From contig CM061046.1 of the NCBI GenBank assembly GCA_030762985.1, positions 75,560,785 to 75,624,784 on the forward strand: a stretch of 64,000 bases of DNA, written 5' to 3'. This document shows, piece after piece, positions 1 to 11,427 of this stretch. A program made the translations under genes and the position numbers. A model generated the notes under the pieces. The model had not been told where the DNA came from and made no database searches. It worked only from the letters and a program-made list of their open reading frames with translations. The stretch's first letter is position 1. Each line of letters starts with the position of its first letter. Source of the stretch: Adelphocoris suturalis (taxonomy: Eukaryota; Arthropoda; Insecta; Hemiptera; Miridae).

Positions 1-1342
1 GAAATGAAATTTCATTTTAAAGTGAAATTGTCTGCCAAGCTGAGTGGGCAGTAAGTATAGCTTCTGGGACGTTATGAATGTGGCAAACATACGGACTTGA
101 TGTATGGGTCAGAAGCTGGGCGAATTTGTTATTGCATCCTTTTTCGTATTTTGCATTATGAGACAGTAAAAAATGGTTCAGCGTGTAGAAACACTCATTA
201 CAAACTTCGTTTCAAAAAATGACACTATAGTAACATGTGACGTCATATGATACCGGAGACGCATAGCTACCACCAGACTTGGAGGTCCAGGGTGCGTGGA
301 ATCATGTGAGATGCAATACATGCTAAACGGTGTTCATATCTCACACCTTTGTTGAAGTGGGTAATTGTTTACCATTCTACCAGACTAGCCAGAGTAGAGA
401 GTGAAATGATTCAAAAAGCACTCAAGTCATGCAGCATGCCTAATAGAGCGGATTTAGAAAAGTTGTGGATAAAATTGAATTAGGCAAGTAAATTCTGATT
501 ATTGAGGCCAAATATGTCCTGAATAAAACTAAGGGGACAGCCCAGTGACGATATCGAAAACAATATTTTAGGACACACAGCACAACTCGAAAACTACAAA
601 ATTTTAGTCAACTATGGGCATTTTTCACATAAAACTCGATTTTTCTCAATTTATGAATTTTGGAGATCTGGGAGTGGTCGTAATCGATTCAGCGCTGAAA
701 AATACTTCGACTGTGCACACCCCAGACGCCCTATTGTCAAAAAATCAATTTTTTAAACATTTTTTCGTGGCAATAAGTTGAAAATTTGAATCTGAAATTC
801 TAGAGTGATTCTAGAGTGACAGAGCTGGCTGGCCAACGAACTTGACCAGTCTTTTGCCAAGAAGGACTTTTCTGTGTTGGAACGAAATTATTAAGTCGTA
901 CTTTAAGGGAGTTATCGTCTGGGAATACACCATATAAGTTCTTTAAGGTATGAAACAGATTTGCAGGGGGTCCCCGCCCCCTACCCCCTAATTAAAATTT
1001 CAAAGTCATCTGAATAGCTCATTTTCTTTCTCAAAAATTCACTAAAACCAGATTTTCTGCATTTTCAATCCCAAAATCATCACTTGGGGTTGACTAAAAT
1101 TGATTCCGAGATTTCAATCTTTAGTCGATGGGTGATTTCTGAGCCGAATTTCGCAAACAATGGTACACTAGTTTGAGAAAAATGCGATAAGACAAACTGG
1201 CGGATTATTGTTTCAAATTAAATTTTTTATTAGGACTCTGTTAATTAAAACGTAAACCAAGAAATGTCGAGGAAGAGCTGAAACTGTTAGTTCTTGGTAG
1301 ATTTCATAGGTTCATTATCAGAGATATTAAAGCAAAACAAAC
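1..1342. other. MED1 intronic/non-coding sequence at the left edge
   Basis: No exon or RNA gene is recognised. MED1 runs leftward, so this is probably intron downstream of the 1343-1447 exon. Positions about 815-960 hold a diverged piece of the HINE-like family seen at 27.8-33.2 kb: they share the strings GGCCAACGAACTTGA and GTTATCGTCTGG in the reverse orientation. A short piece near 425-437 (TCATGCAGCATG) resembles that family's 3' hairpin. The opening TCTGCCAAG...GTGGGCAGT phrase at about 31-51 recurs inside the Helitron arrays at 12-17 kb. Confidence 0.5.
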
Positions 1343-1447
1343 CTTTTTTTCTGCATTTATTTGGTATATCGATGCAAGCCCTTCCAGCTGAGCGGTAAAA
1401 TCAACAAAATCTCTTCGTCCCAAACATGAAACTAGCTCTTCACAACT
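1343..1447 (-). CDS. MED1: MED1 exon (fourth recognised); gene continues left
   Basis: Minus-strand exon of 105 nt (35 codons, phase 0 at both ends) between acceptor TTTTTTATTTCAG and donor GTTTGT. It reads SCEELVSCLGRRDFVDFTAQ then LEGLASIYQINAEKK, matching the next block of the MED1 N-terminal domain, where S-C-x-E-L-V precedes a helix ending in LxxLYxLxG-like sequence. The long C-terminal part of MED1 would lie to the left, outside the window. The open frame 1304-1489 is this exon plus intron. Confidence 0.93.
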
Positions 1448-1973
1448 CTGAAATAAAAAAATAACTATGTTTAAAAAAACACTACACAATAAAATGTGGC
1501 AAACACCAAATAATCTAATAAAGAACTGCCACCCTACTATTGTATATAAATGAATTTAAAAATGAATAAAATAAAATGATAATGACATATATTAATAACA
1601 TAAGCAAAACAAGTAAACTAGAAAAAATCTTGCATTTGAGAAATCTATTTTTCGGGAAAATAAATAAATAAAAAACAAATTGAATCAAAATTTATTTTGA
1701 AAATGGAATTGCCGTTGAGTTGAAGTATTTAAATATAAAAATTTTGTCAGAGCTTTGTTTTGCACATCAAAGGGGGGTGATCTAACACTCAATCTTTTGA
1801 TAAAGCTTGGTAGGTAGCTTTATTATGGAGGAGATCTAATCGAATTTAAAAATTTGAACATAATTAATTTTTAAACATCATCTTAAATTAACAATATTTC
1901 CGAAACGGCCATACTGACTTCTCACGGTCCCACGTAAAAACTCCAAATTTTCCTTGGGATATATTTTATATCG

Positions 1974-2023
1974 TTTTTTGGGTTCTTGAGTGTCGACTGA
2001 CCGACTCTCAAGAACCCAAAAAA
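1974..2023. repeat. Short near-perfect hairpin in a MED1 intron
   Basis: TTTTTTGGGTTCTTGAGTGTCG is followed after a 5-nt loop by its near-exact reverse complement (CGACTCTCAAGAACCCAAAAAA). The stem is about 22 bp with one mismatch. It lies inside the MED1 intron between the exons at 3902 and 1343. It may be a MITE tip or a small structured RNA; no other copy was seen in the window. Confidence 0.6.
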
Positions 2024-3594
2024 CTGTGCTATTATCACCTAACGGTCAACAAACTAAACCATATTATTTTTCATATAAGTTTCGTTATTATCAATTAATT
2101 TTATTTTCTGATTGAACATAAGTTTTTACATTAAACGAAAGACGATCGAATGTCTGAGCAACGCAGACATTGAAAAAGTAAATAATTATGGGGTTATGAC
2201 AACCTGGGTAGAAGGTTGGATGATTCATTAATTAATTGTATAATGGAATTTCACCGTCACCCCAACAACACTGATTGTGGTTTCTTTAAGGCTCTCCTAG
2301 AAAATAGAACATGAGCTAAAGGTGCTTAATAGAGAAATCCAAACAGCTAATGTTGACTGATTAGTGGTGGGTGAAAATTATAGGGAATGAATTATGCTAA
2401 CATGATGAATTTAAAAAAATGCGTTTTTTACTCATAAAAATCGAGGTTTTCATCAATTGGATAATTTTTTATTCCAAATTCAATTTTATCAACTGCGAGC
2501 AATCCTTACTTGAAACGCAACATATTCAAAAGAGAGTTTTTGGCGACCACCATAGTCTTGAGGGAGCAAATGAAGATGCTAACCCAAATCGAACCAGGGG
2601 CACGGTTGCCTTAATTTTAACGTCACGCTAACGGTGGTTGGGTAACGCGATATTTTCCCCAGCTATCTTGTTGTCTTCTGGTTGTCTAATCAACTTCTTT
2701 ATTTAGGTTTGAAACAACGATTTTCAATCCTAAATTCGAATTTCATGGTAGTTTCAGTACAAATATGGGATAGTTTCTCATTTTTAGTTCACAAATCGTA
2801 AACAGGGGATGGATAATAAGCCTCAAGTGTGGAACACCGTGGTTTAGTGGCACTTATAGGTCATTAGTCGTTACAAACTTAATGTTTTTGGGTTTTCCGT
2901 TGGGTAATATATCAACAAGTATGAAAAAGTATTTATCTCTATGACAATGAACCAGGATTTTACCTGATAATCATCAGTGGAGGCAGCACTTCGCGCAATG
3001 TTCATGAGAAAATAGCTGAGATATCAGGCAAAGTACGAAAAATACTGTGAAGAATTAGTGTCTTAAAACTCAGGTTTCTCATTTAAAATATTTATGTGAA
3101 ATAATAATAAAAACAAGGCTCCAATCGACCAAACAGAGCCTGTGTGCAAAAGAACCATTTTTTTCGATAGAGTTGAAGGATAGTAAAGCTAGACGGCAGA
3201 GGTGGACTTCAGATAGCAGATTCGGTTTCTACGCGACTTGAAACGTAAAATAACCAAGTTTGAGGGGTGTTCATAAAACCTACTCGCTACAACATCAACG
3301 CTATCAACATAATTAGTAATGGTATTATTTACTTCACCAATATTCAAGTAATTTTGAGGTAACCAGTAGTGTTACATTTACAGGAAGGTTAGGCTGGTGT
3401 CGTGTGCCTTCAGGTCCTCAAACGGGTGACGTTAAATGAGCCATTGTAACGTCTGACGTTGCTAACGTCACCTGAAGGTCGCGTATTCTTGGGTATGTTA
3501 GGGTGACGTTAAGGGTACGTTAGTGGTCACCTAAAACTCTCAAATAAAAATAGATTCCATTTTAAGAAATTTGATACCATCCACACTCTCCTAT
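2024..3594. other. MED1 intron, no gene recognised
   Basis: AT-rich intronic sequence. Positions about 3120-3290 resemble the dispersed repeat found at 33.2, 43.2 and 46.6 kb: similar order of a GTGTGCAAAAGAAC phrase, a TTTCTACGCGACTTGAAACG phrase and AAGTTTGAGGGG. Positions 3410-3540 repeat GTGACGTTA-like words several times. The open frame at 2419-2631 has no recognisable protein. Confidence 0.4.
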
Positions 3595-3745
3595 GTTAAC
3601 AGTTGTTTCCTTTCTAGGATTTTTCAAAGTTTGCACTTGTGACGTCACACTGGGCGGCAAGGGGGGGGGGGGGTTCCGCCCAGGCGGGAGGGGCGCTTTG
3701 ACGTCATCAGTGCGCAAAACTTTGAAAAAATCACAGAAAGAGAAC
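3595..3745. repeat. Inverted repeat around a G-rich core (MITE-like)
   Basis: The left arm (about 3605-3645: CTAGGATTTTTCAAAGTTTG followed by GTGACGTCA) pairs with the right arm (about 3700-3740: TGACGTCAT then AAAACTTTGAAAAAATC). Between them is a run of about 14 G followed by a short GC-rich inverted repeat (CCGCCCAGGCGGG). The structure lies in the MED1 intron, just 3' (in gene sense) of the exon at 3902. Confidence 0.55.
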
Positions 3746-3901
3746 CACTCATCGTAGAAGAGTGCAATTAATGCCAAAATTCTTAGGATGGAATCTTTTT
3801 AATTTTAAAAATAGTTAGTATACCTTTTTCACACCCACGGGTAACGCTTGTTCGAATCCACTAACGATATATATGAAATACGAAAATATAGGAAAAAGTA
3901 C

Positions 3902-4037
3902 CTGCTGACCGCCTTGTCCATCGTGGTGAATTTTGACATCTTTGACTCCCCCACTACTCTCGAGATTTACTTCAAGGTAAAACATGTCAGACGAAATGAA
4001 AAGGTCCATGCCAGTAGGGCCAGTAACGAATTTCAAT
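3902..4037 (-). CDS. MED1: MED1 exon (third recognised)
   Basis: Minus-strand exon of 136 nt between acceptor CATGTCTCGCAG and donor GTACTT. The first base completes the glycine codon of the preceding exon. Translation runs LKFVTGPTGMDLFISSDMFY and then LEVNLESSGGVKDVKIHHDG, ending QQ in phase 0. The SSDMFYLEV...GGVKDVKIHH core is the most diagnostic part of MED1, close to the vertebrate T-S-D-M-F-Y-V-E-V and VKVAHHG motifs. The longer open frame at 3815-4093 includes intron on both sides and is not the exon. Confidence 0.94.
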
Positions 4038-4811
4038 CTGCGAGACATGAAAAAATAAACTGTTATTAATGTTTTTTCGTGATTTGCTTCCATGATATGG
4101 TCTGCACTTCACTTTCTTCATTATATACTATCGGATGAAGCAGTTTCTTAAGGGTAACGGGTAGCTAAAAAATGAACAAACTTTCGAATTATTTTATTGT
4201 CTTGAAAAAACTAGACAATGTCCCAAATAAAATGGCGTGATAGAAAGTAATTTTGGATGCTCCTAAGTGAACTAAATTTCTTTTTTGAAAACACGCCTAA
4301 AAATTCCCAGCCCTACAGGATGGTTCTGCTTCGCCTTCAGCTAATTCAGCTGACAGGTAAGAATGACAGTGACGTGATAAACGTGATAGAACGCATATTC
4401 TTCCTCTTCATTTTTTCATGTCACACTTTTTACGTCATATTTTTACAGCCTGCCTGACAGTCTCAATTCATTCTCTCAAGGAATGAAGAAATATTCATTT
4501 CCACTTTCAAATTTTTATTGAAACCGCTGACACAATTTCTGGAGAATGTTCTCATTTCAATTTGATAATTTTGAATTTTAAGTACCTACTTAATTAAATG
4601 GCCCTTGGAAAGCTTCATATAATTCATATTATAGGATATTTGATATGTGAGCACCATGTCAACTATGTGTGTTAGGATCAAGCTAGTGATCTGTTGTGGA
4701 GTGGTTGTTTTCAGTACCCCCCCCATTGCTTCCCCCGTTGGCAAAATATTTACTTTTACATAATACACCTAAATCCTTAACAATAATAGCTAAAATGATC
4801 AATAATCAGTA
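4038..4811. other. MED1 intron, no gene recognised
   Basis: AT-rich intron. The small open frames at 4257-4457 and 4586-4768 show no domain or splice context that I recognise. Confidence 0.4.
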
Positions 4812-5180
4812 AAGGAATATCAACTATATATATATATATATATATATAGTTATATATATATATATATATATCGATGCTTTGCCAACGTAGAAACCTTGTT
4901 GATTGTTCGTGCATTTCTGGCATATTAATTGGTAAACACACATTTTGGATTGGCACTCTGCTGAGTTTACACATTTGTAGGAATATGTAGTGTTTGCGGC
5001 CGACTCAGATGCAAACTTTGCAACCTTGTGATTGAAAGCACACATTTTACTTCGGCAAACACTACACATTCCTACAAATGTGTAAACTGAGCAGAGTGCC
5101 AATCCAAAATGTGTGTTTACCAATTAATATGCCGCAAATGCACGAACAATCAACAAGGTTTCTACGTTGGCAAAGCATCG
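4812..5180. repeat. (TA)n tract and inverted duplication of a Penelope-like fragment
   Basis: A (TA)n run (about 4824-4871) is followed by a left arm at about 4872-4990 that is the reverse complement of about 5055-5180. Shared words include ACACATTTTGGATTGGCACT on the left and AGTGCCAATCCAAAATGTGT on the right. The arms encode, on opposite strands, the same piece of GIY-YIG protein (VYQLIC(R/Q)KCTNNQQGFYVG). Inverted, 5'-truncated copies of this kind are typical of Penelope-like retroelements. Confidence 0.7.
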
Positions 5181-5381
5181 CAAATGAATCTGAGGATGAA
5201 TAACCATCGTGCTTCAGTTACCCATAACCAGCCACTCACAATCAACGAACATGCAAGATCTCATGATGCATCATTTGATCAATGTTTTGGGGTGAAGGTT
5301 TTGAAGAAGATGCCACCAGGTTCTAACGACCGACTTCTCCACCAATCAGAAAAAGCACACAAGTGGGTTTTGTTTTTTTAG
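5109..5381 (+). pseudogene. GIY-YIG endonuclease fragment of a Penelope-like element
   Basis: The open frame reads VYQLICRKCTNNQQGFYVGK, then LRMNNHRASV and later NEHARSH. This is the pattern of the GIY-YIG endonuclease domain at the C-terminus of Penelope-like elements: V-Y-x-I-x-C-x-x-C, then F/Y-V-G-K-A/T, an arginine-containing LRxRxNNHR helix, then H-x3-H. It is truncated: no reverse transcriptase precedes it and there is no proper start. It sits on the strand opposite to MED1, in the intron between exons 5735 and 4037. The (TATG)n stretch at about 5425-5440 follows it. Confidence 0.65.
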
Positions 5382-5734
5382 CGGATTTTCTTAAAAATAA
5401 AATAAAAATGCGCTCATTTTGTCCGTATGTATGTATGTATGTGTACTCTCGTAAAAGCGCTTTAAACTTAAATTTGACGGGATGGGTCGTAAAATGATCA
5501 GCTAATCATTCTAAATAAAGTGGTTGCGAAAATCGTCAATGACAACCAGCAGTGTGAGCTGATTTCGTGATTCAAAAAATGCAATTTCTATGCTACTTTA
5601 TCCTACAAAGTTGAAATTGGGAGCGGAGCCTCTGTGAGACAGTTAGAAAAGGATTTCAACTTGCCGAACCACCCCACCATTTAGTTACAGCAGCAACAAA
5701 ATTATTGGCCTTCGTGCCTGGCCTAGTTACTTAC

Positions 5735-5868
5735 CCTAGTTGACGAGATACACTTTCCAGTCGTTCGATCATGGCCTGCAGCGTCGTCACTTTGATGTTT
5801 TGCTGTAGAGTGTCCAAACATTTTTGGAGGTGGGAGCGCTCAGTTGGATCAATTGGGTAACGTTTCTC
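5735..5868 (-). CDS. MED1: MED1 exon (second recognised)
   Basis: Minus-strand exon of 134 nt between acceptor TTTCCCTAG and donor GTAAGT. It starts in phase 0 and reads EKRYPIDPTERSHLQKCLDT, then VTTLQAMIERLESVSRQL, ending with the first two bases (GG) of a glycine codon completed by the next exon. The LQKCLDTL...TLQAMIERLES stretch is the helical part of the MED1 N-terminal domain, and its order relative to the flanking exons is the family order. The intron separating it from the exon at 8155 carries a palindrome, microsatellites and Helitron-like repeats. Confidence 0.92.
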
Positions 5869-5992
5869 CTAGGGAAAGAGAATAGCCCGAAGTAGGTACA
5901 TTTCCATGTCTAATGACTGAGGCAATTCAAGGCAGTTCTAACAAGTACTCTCTCTCTCACACACACACACACACGATATATAAGTATATATA

Positions 5993-6186
5993 TATTATTT
6001 TGAGGTATTACAGAAGTTTGGATGGAAAAGATAGGAAACACTTAAATAAAACTTACAAAATTGAGAGAATATTTCGCCGTGTCTTCGTCGACGCCGACAC
6101 GGCGAAATATTCTTCAATTTTGTAAGTTTTATTTAAGTGTTTCCTATCTTTTCCATCCAACCTTCTGTAATACCTCAAAATAATAT
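5993..6186. repeat. 194-bp near-perfect palindrome in a MED1 intron
   Basis: Left arm 5993 to about 6085 (starting TATTATTTTGAGGTATTACA) is nearly the exact reverse complement of about 6095-6186 (ending TGTAATACCTCAAAATAATA). The centre is around GTCGAC at 6087-6092. Arms are about 92 bp with only a few mismatches and almost no loop. In the MED1 pre-mRNA it would form a long hairpin. It could be a MITE or an inverted dimer of a retroelement end. Confidence 0.85.
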
Positions 6187-6216
6187 TACACGCGAGTGTT
6201 TTCACCTTTCATCAAA

Positions 6217-6870
<654 letters not shown>

Positions 6871-7559
6871 GAAACGATCACAATTCTCTTAATTTGCTGT
6901 GTAAATTCAAATTTGAGTATAACGTTGAAAAGATCATTAAATAAATGTCCTATTGAATAGATGGCCAACCCCGTTATAACAGAGTTTTACACTTTACCCT
7001 ACTAGTTTCTCCCCTAAAAACACATAAAATTTATCATACCAAATGAACTCAAATTTTTGAGTTAGAGTGTAAAACTTGGTTATAATGGGATTCGAAAAAC
7101 CCCAAACTGGTAGCAGAAAAACGGAAGGAAAAACGTCGATTTAAATATTTTTTCTAATTTTGTACTTTTGCCTTTTTTTAACTAAAACAACTTTACTTTA
7201 TATGCATTGAGGAAAAAAGCACCGCTCCAAATTATTACAGAGAAATTTGCCATTTCTGTATTGTATAGCACTTCGGCGCAGAACACCTGTCTTTATTATT
7301 CAACGAATCATTAGGTACCTAATGTGTCTGAATAGATGCGGACGCCTACTGAAGAGAAATGAATACAATTAAATAACACACCTAAACTTTCTTTACACGA
7401 GCTGTGATGATGCAGTGCCTCGAATCGGCAATACAGCGGCATTACATTAAAAGTTTTAGAGATCTCGATTTTTCAATATTTCAGACCTTGATTATTACCC
7501 TTTATGGTTGATCAAAATTGATGCCGATTTTACTGGCACATCTCCTGCGGATGTATGAT

Positions 7560-8084
7560 TTTCAGCCAAATTTCATAAACTTTGGTTCAGTGGTTTTGAA
7601 TAAACGCTCTGGACCGCGTACGGTGGACGGACGGACTTTTTTTTAAAGCTTCTAAGCATCTTTAAACGTAAACCAACAAATTTTGAGAGGGGTTACATTT
7701 TTCAGAGTTATATTAGGAAATTTGGCGGTCTTTCCGAAGGTGTTCCTAGTTTTGAGATTACTTTATTCTAAAGGAAAAAATCTTAAAAATCGAATAACTT
7801 GAAAACAAAGCGTTTAAAAACAAATCTCTAAGAGTTACTTTCGATCAGAAATGAGCTCTAGATTAGATTCCTTGAGTTTGTCCCATAATTACTGTAGACA
7901 CCCTGTACACATAAGTTCCGTTTATGCGCCAAAAAATCAAGCATTTCAGAAGAGGATGATTTCGTTGGGTAGCAATTTTTTAGCACAATAAATTGGCCAA
8001 ATTTCGAAAAATGAGCTCTGTAACGAATTGGACTAGCGATGCAAATACGAAGTGCCCCAGCGAAGCGAGGCAGGGTACAGCTAG
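7560..8084 (+). mobile_element. Helitron-like 3' end (left boundary unknown)
   Basis: The sequence ends GCCCCAGCGAAGCGAGGCAG then GGTACAGCTAG, followed by T. Helitron 3' ends carry a GC-rich hairpin (here built on CCAGCGAAGCGAGG) about 10 nt before a terminal CTRR, with T as the flanking base. CTAG is at 8081-8084. The body is AT-rich with no helicase coding, so it is non-autonomous. The 5' end was not located; the start given is arbitrary. Confidence 0.5.
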
Positions 8085-8154
8085 TTTTTAATATATTTTA
8101 TTGGAGTTCGACTCTGATTGATAAGACAAAATAACTATAAGGAGTTTGACTTAC

Positions 8155-8285
8155 CAACATGGTCATACGGAGAGCTTTTGAACTTTCATAGAACGACTTA
8201 TATTGACTGGACTTAGAACGAAGTTTTTCCATTAGCATTTCCATCTGCCATTCCTTGCTTTTTTCTTTGAGGCCGAAGGCAGACC
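8155..8285 (-). CDS. MED1: MED1 exon (first recognised), Mediator subunit 1
   Basis: Mediator subunit 1 links transcription factors to the Mediator complex and RNA polymerase II in the nucleus. On the minus strand an acceptor (CCTTTTCAG) precedes 131 nt that start with two nucleotides of a split codon and end in phase 0 at donor GTAAGT. The translation includes KEWQMEMLMEKLRSKSSQY and ALRMTML, as at the N-terminus of insect MED1. Joined to the exons at 5735-5868, 3902-4037 and 1343-1447 it gives about 168 continuous codons with every phase compatible. The assignment rests on the whole set matching the MED1 N-terminal domain in order. An ATG inside this exon could be the start, but the exon begins in mid-codon, so an upstream exon probably exists; I did not find a convincing one. 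Confidence 0.88.
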
Positions 8286-9187
8286 CTGAAAAGGAATGTT
8301 ATATTTAGTGGTTTAAATGTATAAAAAAAGGGAGAGAGGTTGCAAACCAATCATTAGCCGTACATTATGAACTAATTTGTATTTCAACAGCCCTCTAATT
8401 TGAGACATTTTGTTCCTACTCGGTGATAACTCTTATAAGCTCGATGGGAAAAATGCATTAAATTGGTTATTTTTTATCAAACAAATCCGTTGCTGCAAAG
8501 TGAAGCTCAACGGAAATCCATCAATTTCTGGTTTCTTCCGCCGATAGGTGTAGGCATACCTGCTACATTTTTGGATTGAGGTGCTAAACTTCTACCATTC
8601 TTTCTACAATAGGTAGGTACATATAGAAAATCAAGTTTAAAGTTTTCTACCAACATCATTCATCGGTGATAGAATGTTGGAAGGTATTATTGTTCCAAAT
8701 CAACGAAGAATGCGTACGAAAGTGTATATCCAATCGGAAAAGATCCAAAATCCAATGAAACCAGGTATTCCTCGTCTACAGCCTATTTCCAACTCAAATC
8801 GTTTGTGAACTAGGTAGTTGAATGTTCTAATCAAAAACAATTTATTGAAGAAAAATAGCTAACCGAGCGGCACTGATGTCAAGATGGAGCCCTCCATTAC
8901 GGATCTCGGAAGTTGCTTCGGTCCTCAAAGTTGGCCTCTAATTGATGGGATTAGGGCCTACCGGAGCTCGCGTAACATTGCAGTGACGGGGGTGTCAACT
9001 GCCGACATGTAATTCGTATGCCTTCACATATGAAAGCATAACTAAACAGAATCACAATGAGTAAACTCTTAAAGAAAATAAACTGAAACGACACTGAAAG
9101 ACGCACAGCCACTCCTACTCTACTCTGTGCGCACAGCTAAACGGGGACATCAACCTCACCGATATCAGTGTTGCCAGCATTGAGCCC
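8286..9187. other. Upstream of recognised MED1 exons; no exon confirmed
   Basis: A first MED1 exon should lie to the right of 8285. A minus-strand ATG at about 9008 opens 15 codons up to a GTAGGC donor-like site near 8962, but its phase does not fit the exon at 8155-8285, so it is not annotated as coding. Otherwise the stretch is unremarkable AT-rich DNA. Confidence 0.35.
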
Positions 9188-9533
9188 GTGAGCGGCGTGC
9201 ATGAACATAGGAGGACTTTCTGTTCTACATGCCAAGGCTCTCAACACCTAGACAACATTGAACATCTTCTCAACCAATGTACTCGAATTTCAACCGAAAG
9301 AATAAAATTTAAAGAAGATATCCACATCACATCATTCCTTCAAGACCACATAAAGGATAACCTTAAAGTGAGTTTTTTAAAAGAAACTATACAACTTTAT
9401 AGAAGCATCACAAGCAGCAATTTGAGGAAGTGAATACTCCAACATCAAACAATATTCATAGCATACATCAGTGAATTTACTCCAACAGTGTCCGACATAA
9501 AAAGAGGACAATAAAGCTGAGAATCACCACCAC
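9188..9533 (+). pseudogene. LINE ORF2 C-terminal tail and 3' end
   Basis: The frame reads FCSTCQGSQHLDNIEHLLNQ followed by C and an R-rich helix. The C-x2-C...H-x3-4-H/C pattern (CSTC...EHLLNQC) is the zinc-knuckle-like tail found after the reverse transcriptase in several non-LTR retrotransposon families. The frame stops at 9433, followed by an AATAAAGC signal near 9510 and a CACCACCACCA tail. The element is severely 5'-truncated. Confidence 0.6.
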
Positions 9534-9713
9534 CATAGGAGAGGAATGTTGGGTACACAACATGTCCCGCTGTGCACGCCTCTACCGAGCTGAATTGCAA
9601 CTACGTTCCCCCATAGTCTTTTCGCATGAATAGGTTCCGTTGAATGAATTGGCGCCTCAATGTGTATTAATCTATGTCCGCTGCTAAAATTTAGATTAGT
9701 TGTTTAAATAGAT

Positions 9714-9842
9714 CAGAATGATTTGTATAGTTTGATGGTGTGGATGCTCGCAAGCTCGCATCTCAAAAAAACATAACATCAAGTAAGTAATCAATCCCTT
9801 AGTAAAAATTCAGATTAGTTGGACATGTAGTCAGAATGATGG
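9714..9842. repeat. Host repeat unit interrupted by the hAT element (left part)
   Basis: The unit beginning AGAATGATTTGTATAGTTTG, with GGATGCTCGCAAGCTCG and TCAATCCCTTAGTAAAAAT, recurs after the hAT insertion at about 11247-11390 and, inverted and diverged, near 47950-48060. The hAT element landed at the junction of two such tandem units. Confidence 0.7.
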
Positions 9843-11246
9843 AGAAGAGTCTCGCGGGAGCCCACCTAAAGGCACAACTAGCGCTTCTGGCATTCCGGGC
9901 TACTAGTCAGCTGATCGGGTGCCTGATGTGTGTATTCGCCGGCTTCCCGCTTACACTTGAATCTCGTTGCTTGTTACAAGTGAAGCTGGGAGAATTCGTG
10001 AGTTAGGTATCGAAATGGATCCAATACGAGTAATTTTGTTAAGCGATTGGGAACCATCTCAAAATAGGATTAGGTAGCTTCAGAGATTGAATTAGTGTTT
10101 AGCTTTTGAAGAAGTACCTAGTTTGTATTGGTAGGGTTCATACCTACTTAGTTTGTACCTAGTGTTGAGTGTACATGCCTAATAAGTGTTGAGTGTACAT
10201 GCATCTTGATGTTTCATTTTTTGCAGCTCTCCTCGCTTACACTCATGTCAAGCGTCTAAGCCTCTCTCATCTCTTTTTGCCTCCATGCTATCAGCATTTG
10301 TACCGAGAAGAGAAGTGACAATGATAGCACTGATATTGTTTTACGCTGTGATAACGTCTAATATGTTCTTGAAGGTAGCGTACTTCTCTGAAAACTCCCT
10401 TGCATCCTTCTACCTTGCACGTCAGGGCCGAATCCATTTCGGTTTAAAGAAACGCACTTCCGCGACAATTCACAAGAAAATTACGTTTTGAGTATTAGTA
10501 AGATGGAGTAGACACCACGCGAGTTCTGAAGGGTTAAGAAACGCACTCCCGCGACAATTCACAAGAAAATTACAAGGAACGTTTTGAGTATTAGTAAGAT
10601 GGAGTAGAGTTGTGTCGGAAGAAAGAACCGGGACTGTGGAATGGTGGAACCTACAACCTAGTCTCACCACGGAACTGTTCCGAGCAGTGACAAGAATCCA
10701 GCCCTTCCCGGTTCAGTTCCACGGACCGGGAAGGTCTCGGCACTGGAAGAAACTATCGAATTGGGCGCTGACCCTATTAATTGGTAGAACATTAACCGGC
10801 AAATTTTTTCACTGCTATCCAAAGTTGCTACGTCTGTCTCCTGTGAGCAACTTTTTTCCAAAGCAGCGGCAATTTTGTCGGAGAGAAGCAATTTTGTCAC
10901 TGAGTCCAAAAAAAGCTAGTATGCTAATTTTTTAAAATCTAAACGAAAAACTTTTTGTATAGGTAAACTCTTTCATTAAATGATTATTTGTTTGACACTG
11001 GCTTGAATAATTCTTTCCTATTGAATTAAAAGTTAGTCTGAGCCCTGATTCGTAGCGATCGTTATTTTATTCGACGTTCTGTACCGGGAAGGGAACTGTA
11101 CCGGCATTTCGGAACGGTGACTTCTATGTCACTGGAATCATTGGAGTCGTTCCTGAGAATTACCTGGACCGACATACCCCTAAGATGGAGGGCTATGGAA
11201 GGGTGCGCTAGTTGTGCCTTTAGGTGGGCTCCCGCGAGACTCTTCT
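9843..11246. mobile_element. hAT-derived element, 1404 bp, perfect 42-bp inverted ends
   Basis: The first 42 bp (9843-9884, starting AGAAGAGTCTCGCGGGAGCC) are the exact reverse complement of 11205-11246. Both ends are flanked by GAATGATGG (9834-9842 and 11247-11255). hAT elements make 8-bp duplications, so one of the nine bases may be chance. A degraded hAT transposase C-terminus lies inside (10803-10921), which is why I assign hAT rather than Mutator despite the 9-bp match. No intact transposase is present, so it would need help in trans. Confidence 0.8.
10803..10921 (+). pseudogene. hAT transposase C-terminal dimerisation domain remnant
   Basis: In the frame of CTATCCAAAGTTGCT (about 10814) the translation is LSKVATSVSCEQLFSKAAAI then LSERSNFVTESKK, ending at a TAG. 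This matches the hAT C-terminal dimerisation motif (xPxLSxxAxxxLSVPxSSxxSERxFS). An in-frame stop lies about 13 codons upstream. The open frames 10612-10935 (+) and 10664-10909 (-) are other frames of the same region. Confidence 0.6.
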
Positions 11247-11420
11247 GAATGATGGTAGGTACAGTTTGGTGATCTGGATGCTCGCAAGCTCGGATCTCAA
11301 AAATACATTAGGTAGGTAGGTACATCAAGTAGTCAATCCCTTAGTAAAAATACAGATTAGTTGGACATACAAGTCGGAATGACGTTTAAAAATAGGTATA
11401 CATTTTACGAAGCAATAAAA
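11247..11420. repeat. Host repeat unit right of the hAT insertion
   Basis: Second tandem copy of the unit at 9714-9842: shared words include GGATGCTCGCAAGCTCG, TCAATCCCTTAGTAAAAAT and CAGATTAGTTGGACAT. GTAGGTAGGTAC simple repeats are inserted. Confidence 0.65.
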
Positions 11421-11427
11421 CATTTCA

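Noticed and set aside
6070..6110. Hammerhead core in the 5993-6186 palindrome
   Set aside because: A GAAA follows a paired segment, but there is no CTGANGA core.
8962..9008. Minus-strand ATG with 15 codons and a GTAGGC donor as MED1 first exon
   Set aside because: The donor phase does not join in frame with the exon at 8155-8285, and the peptide is too short to compare.
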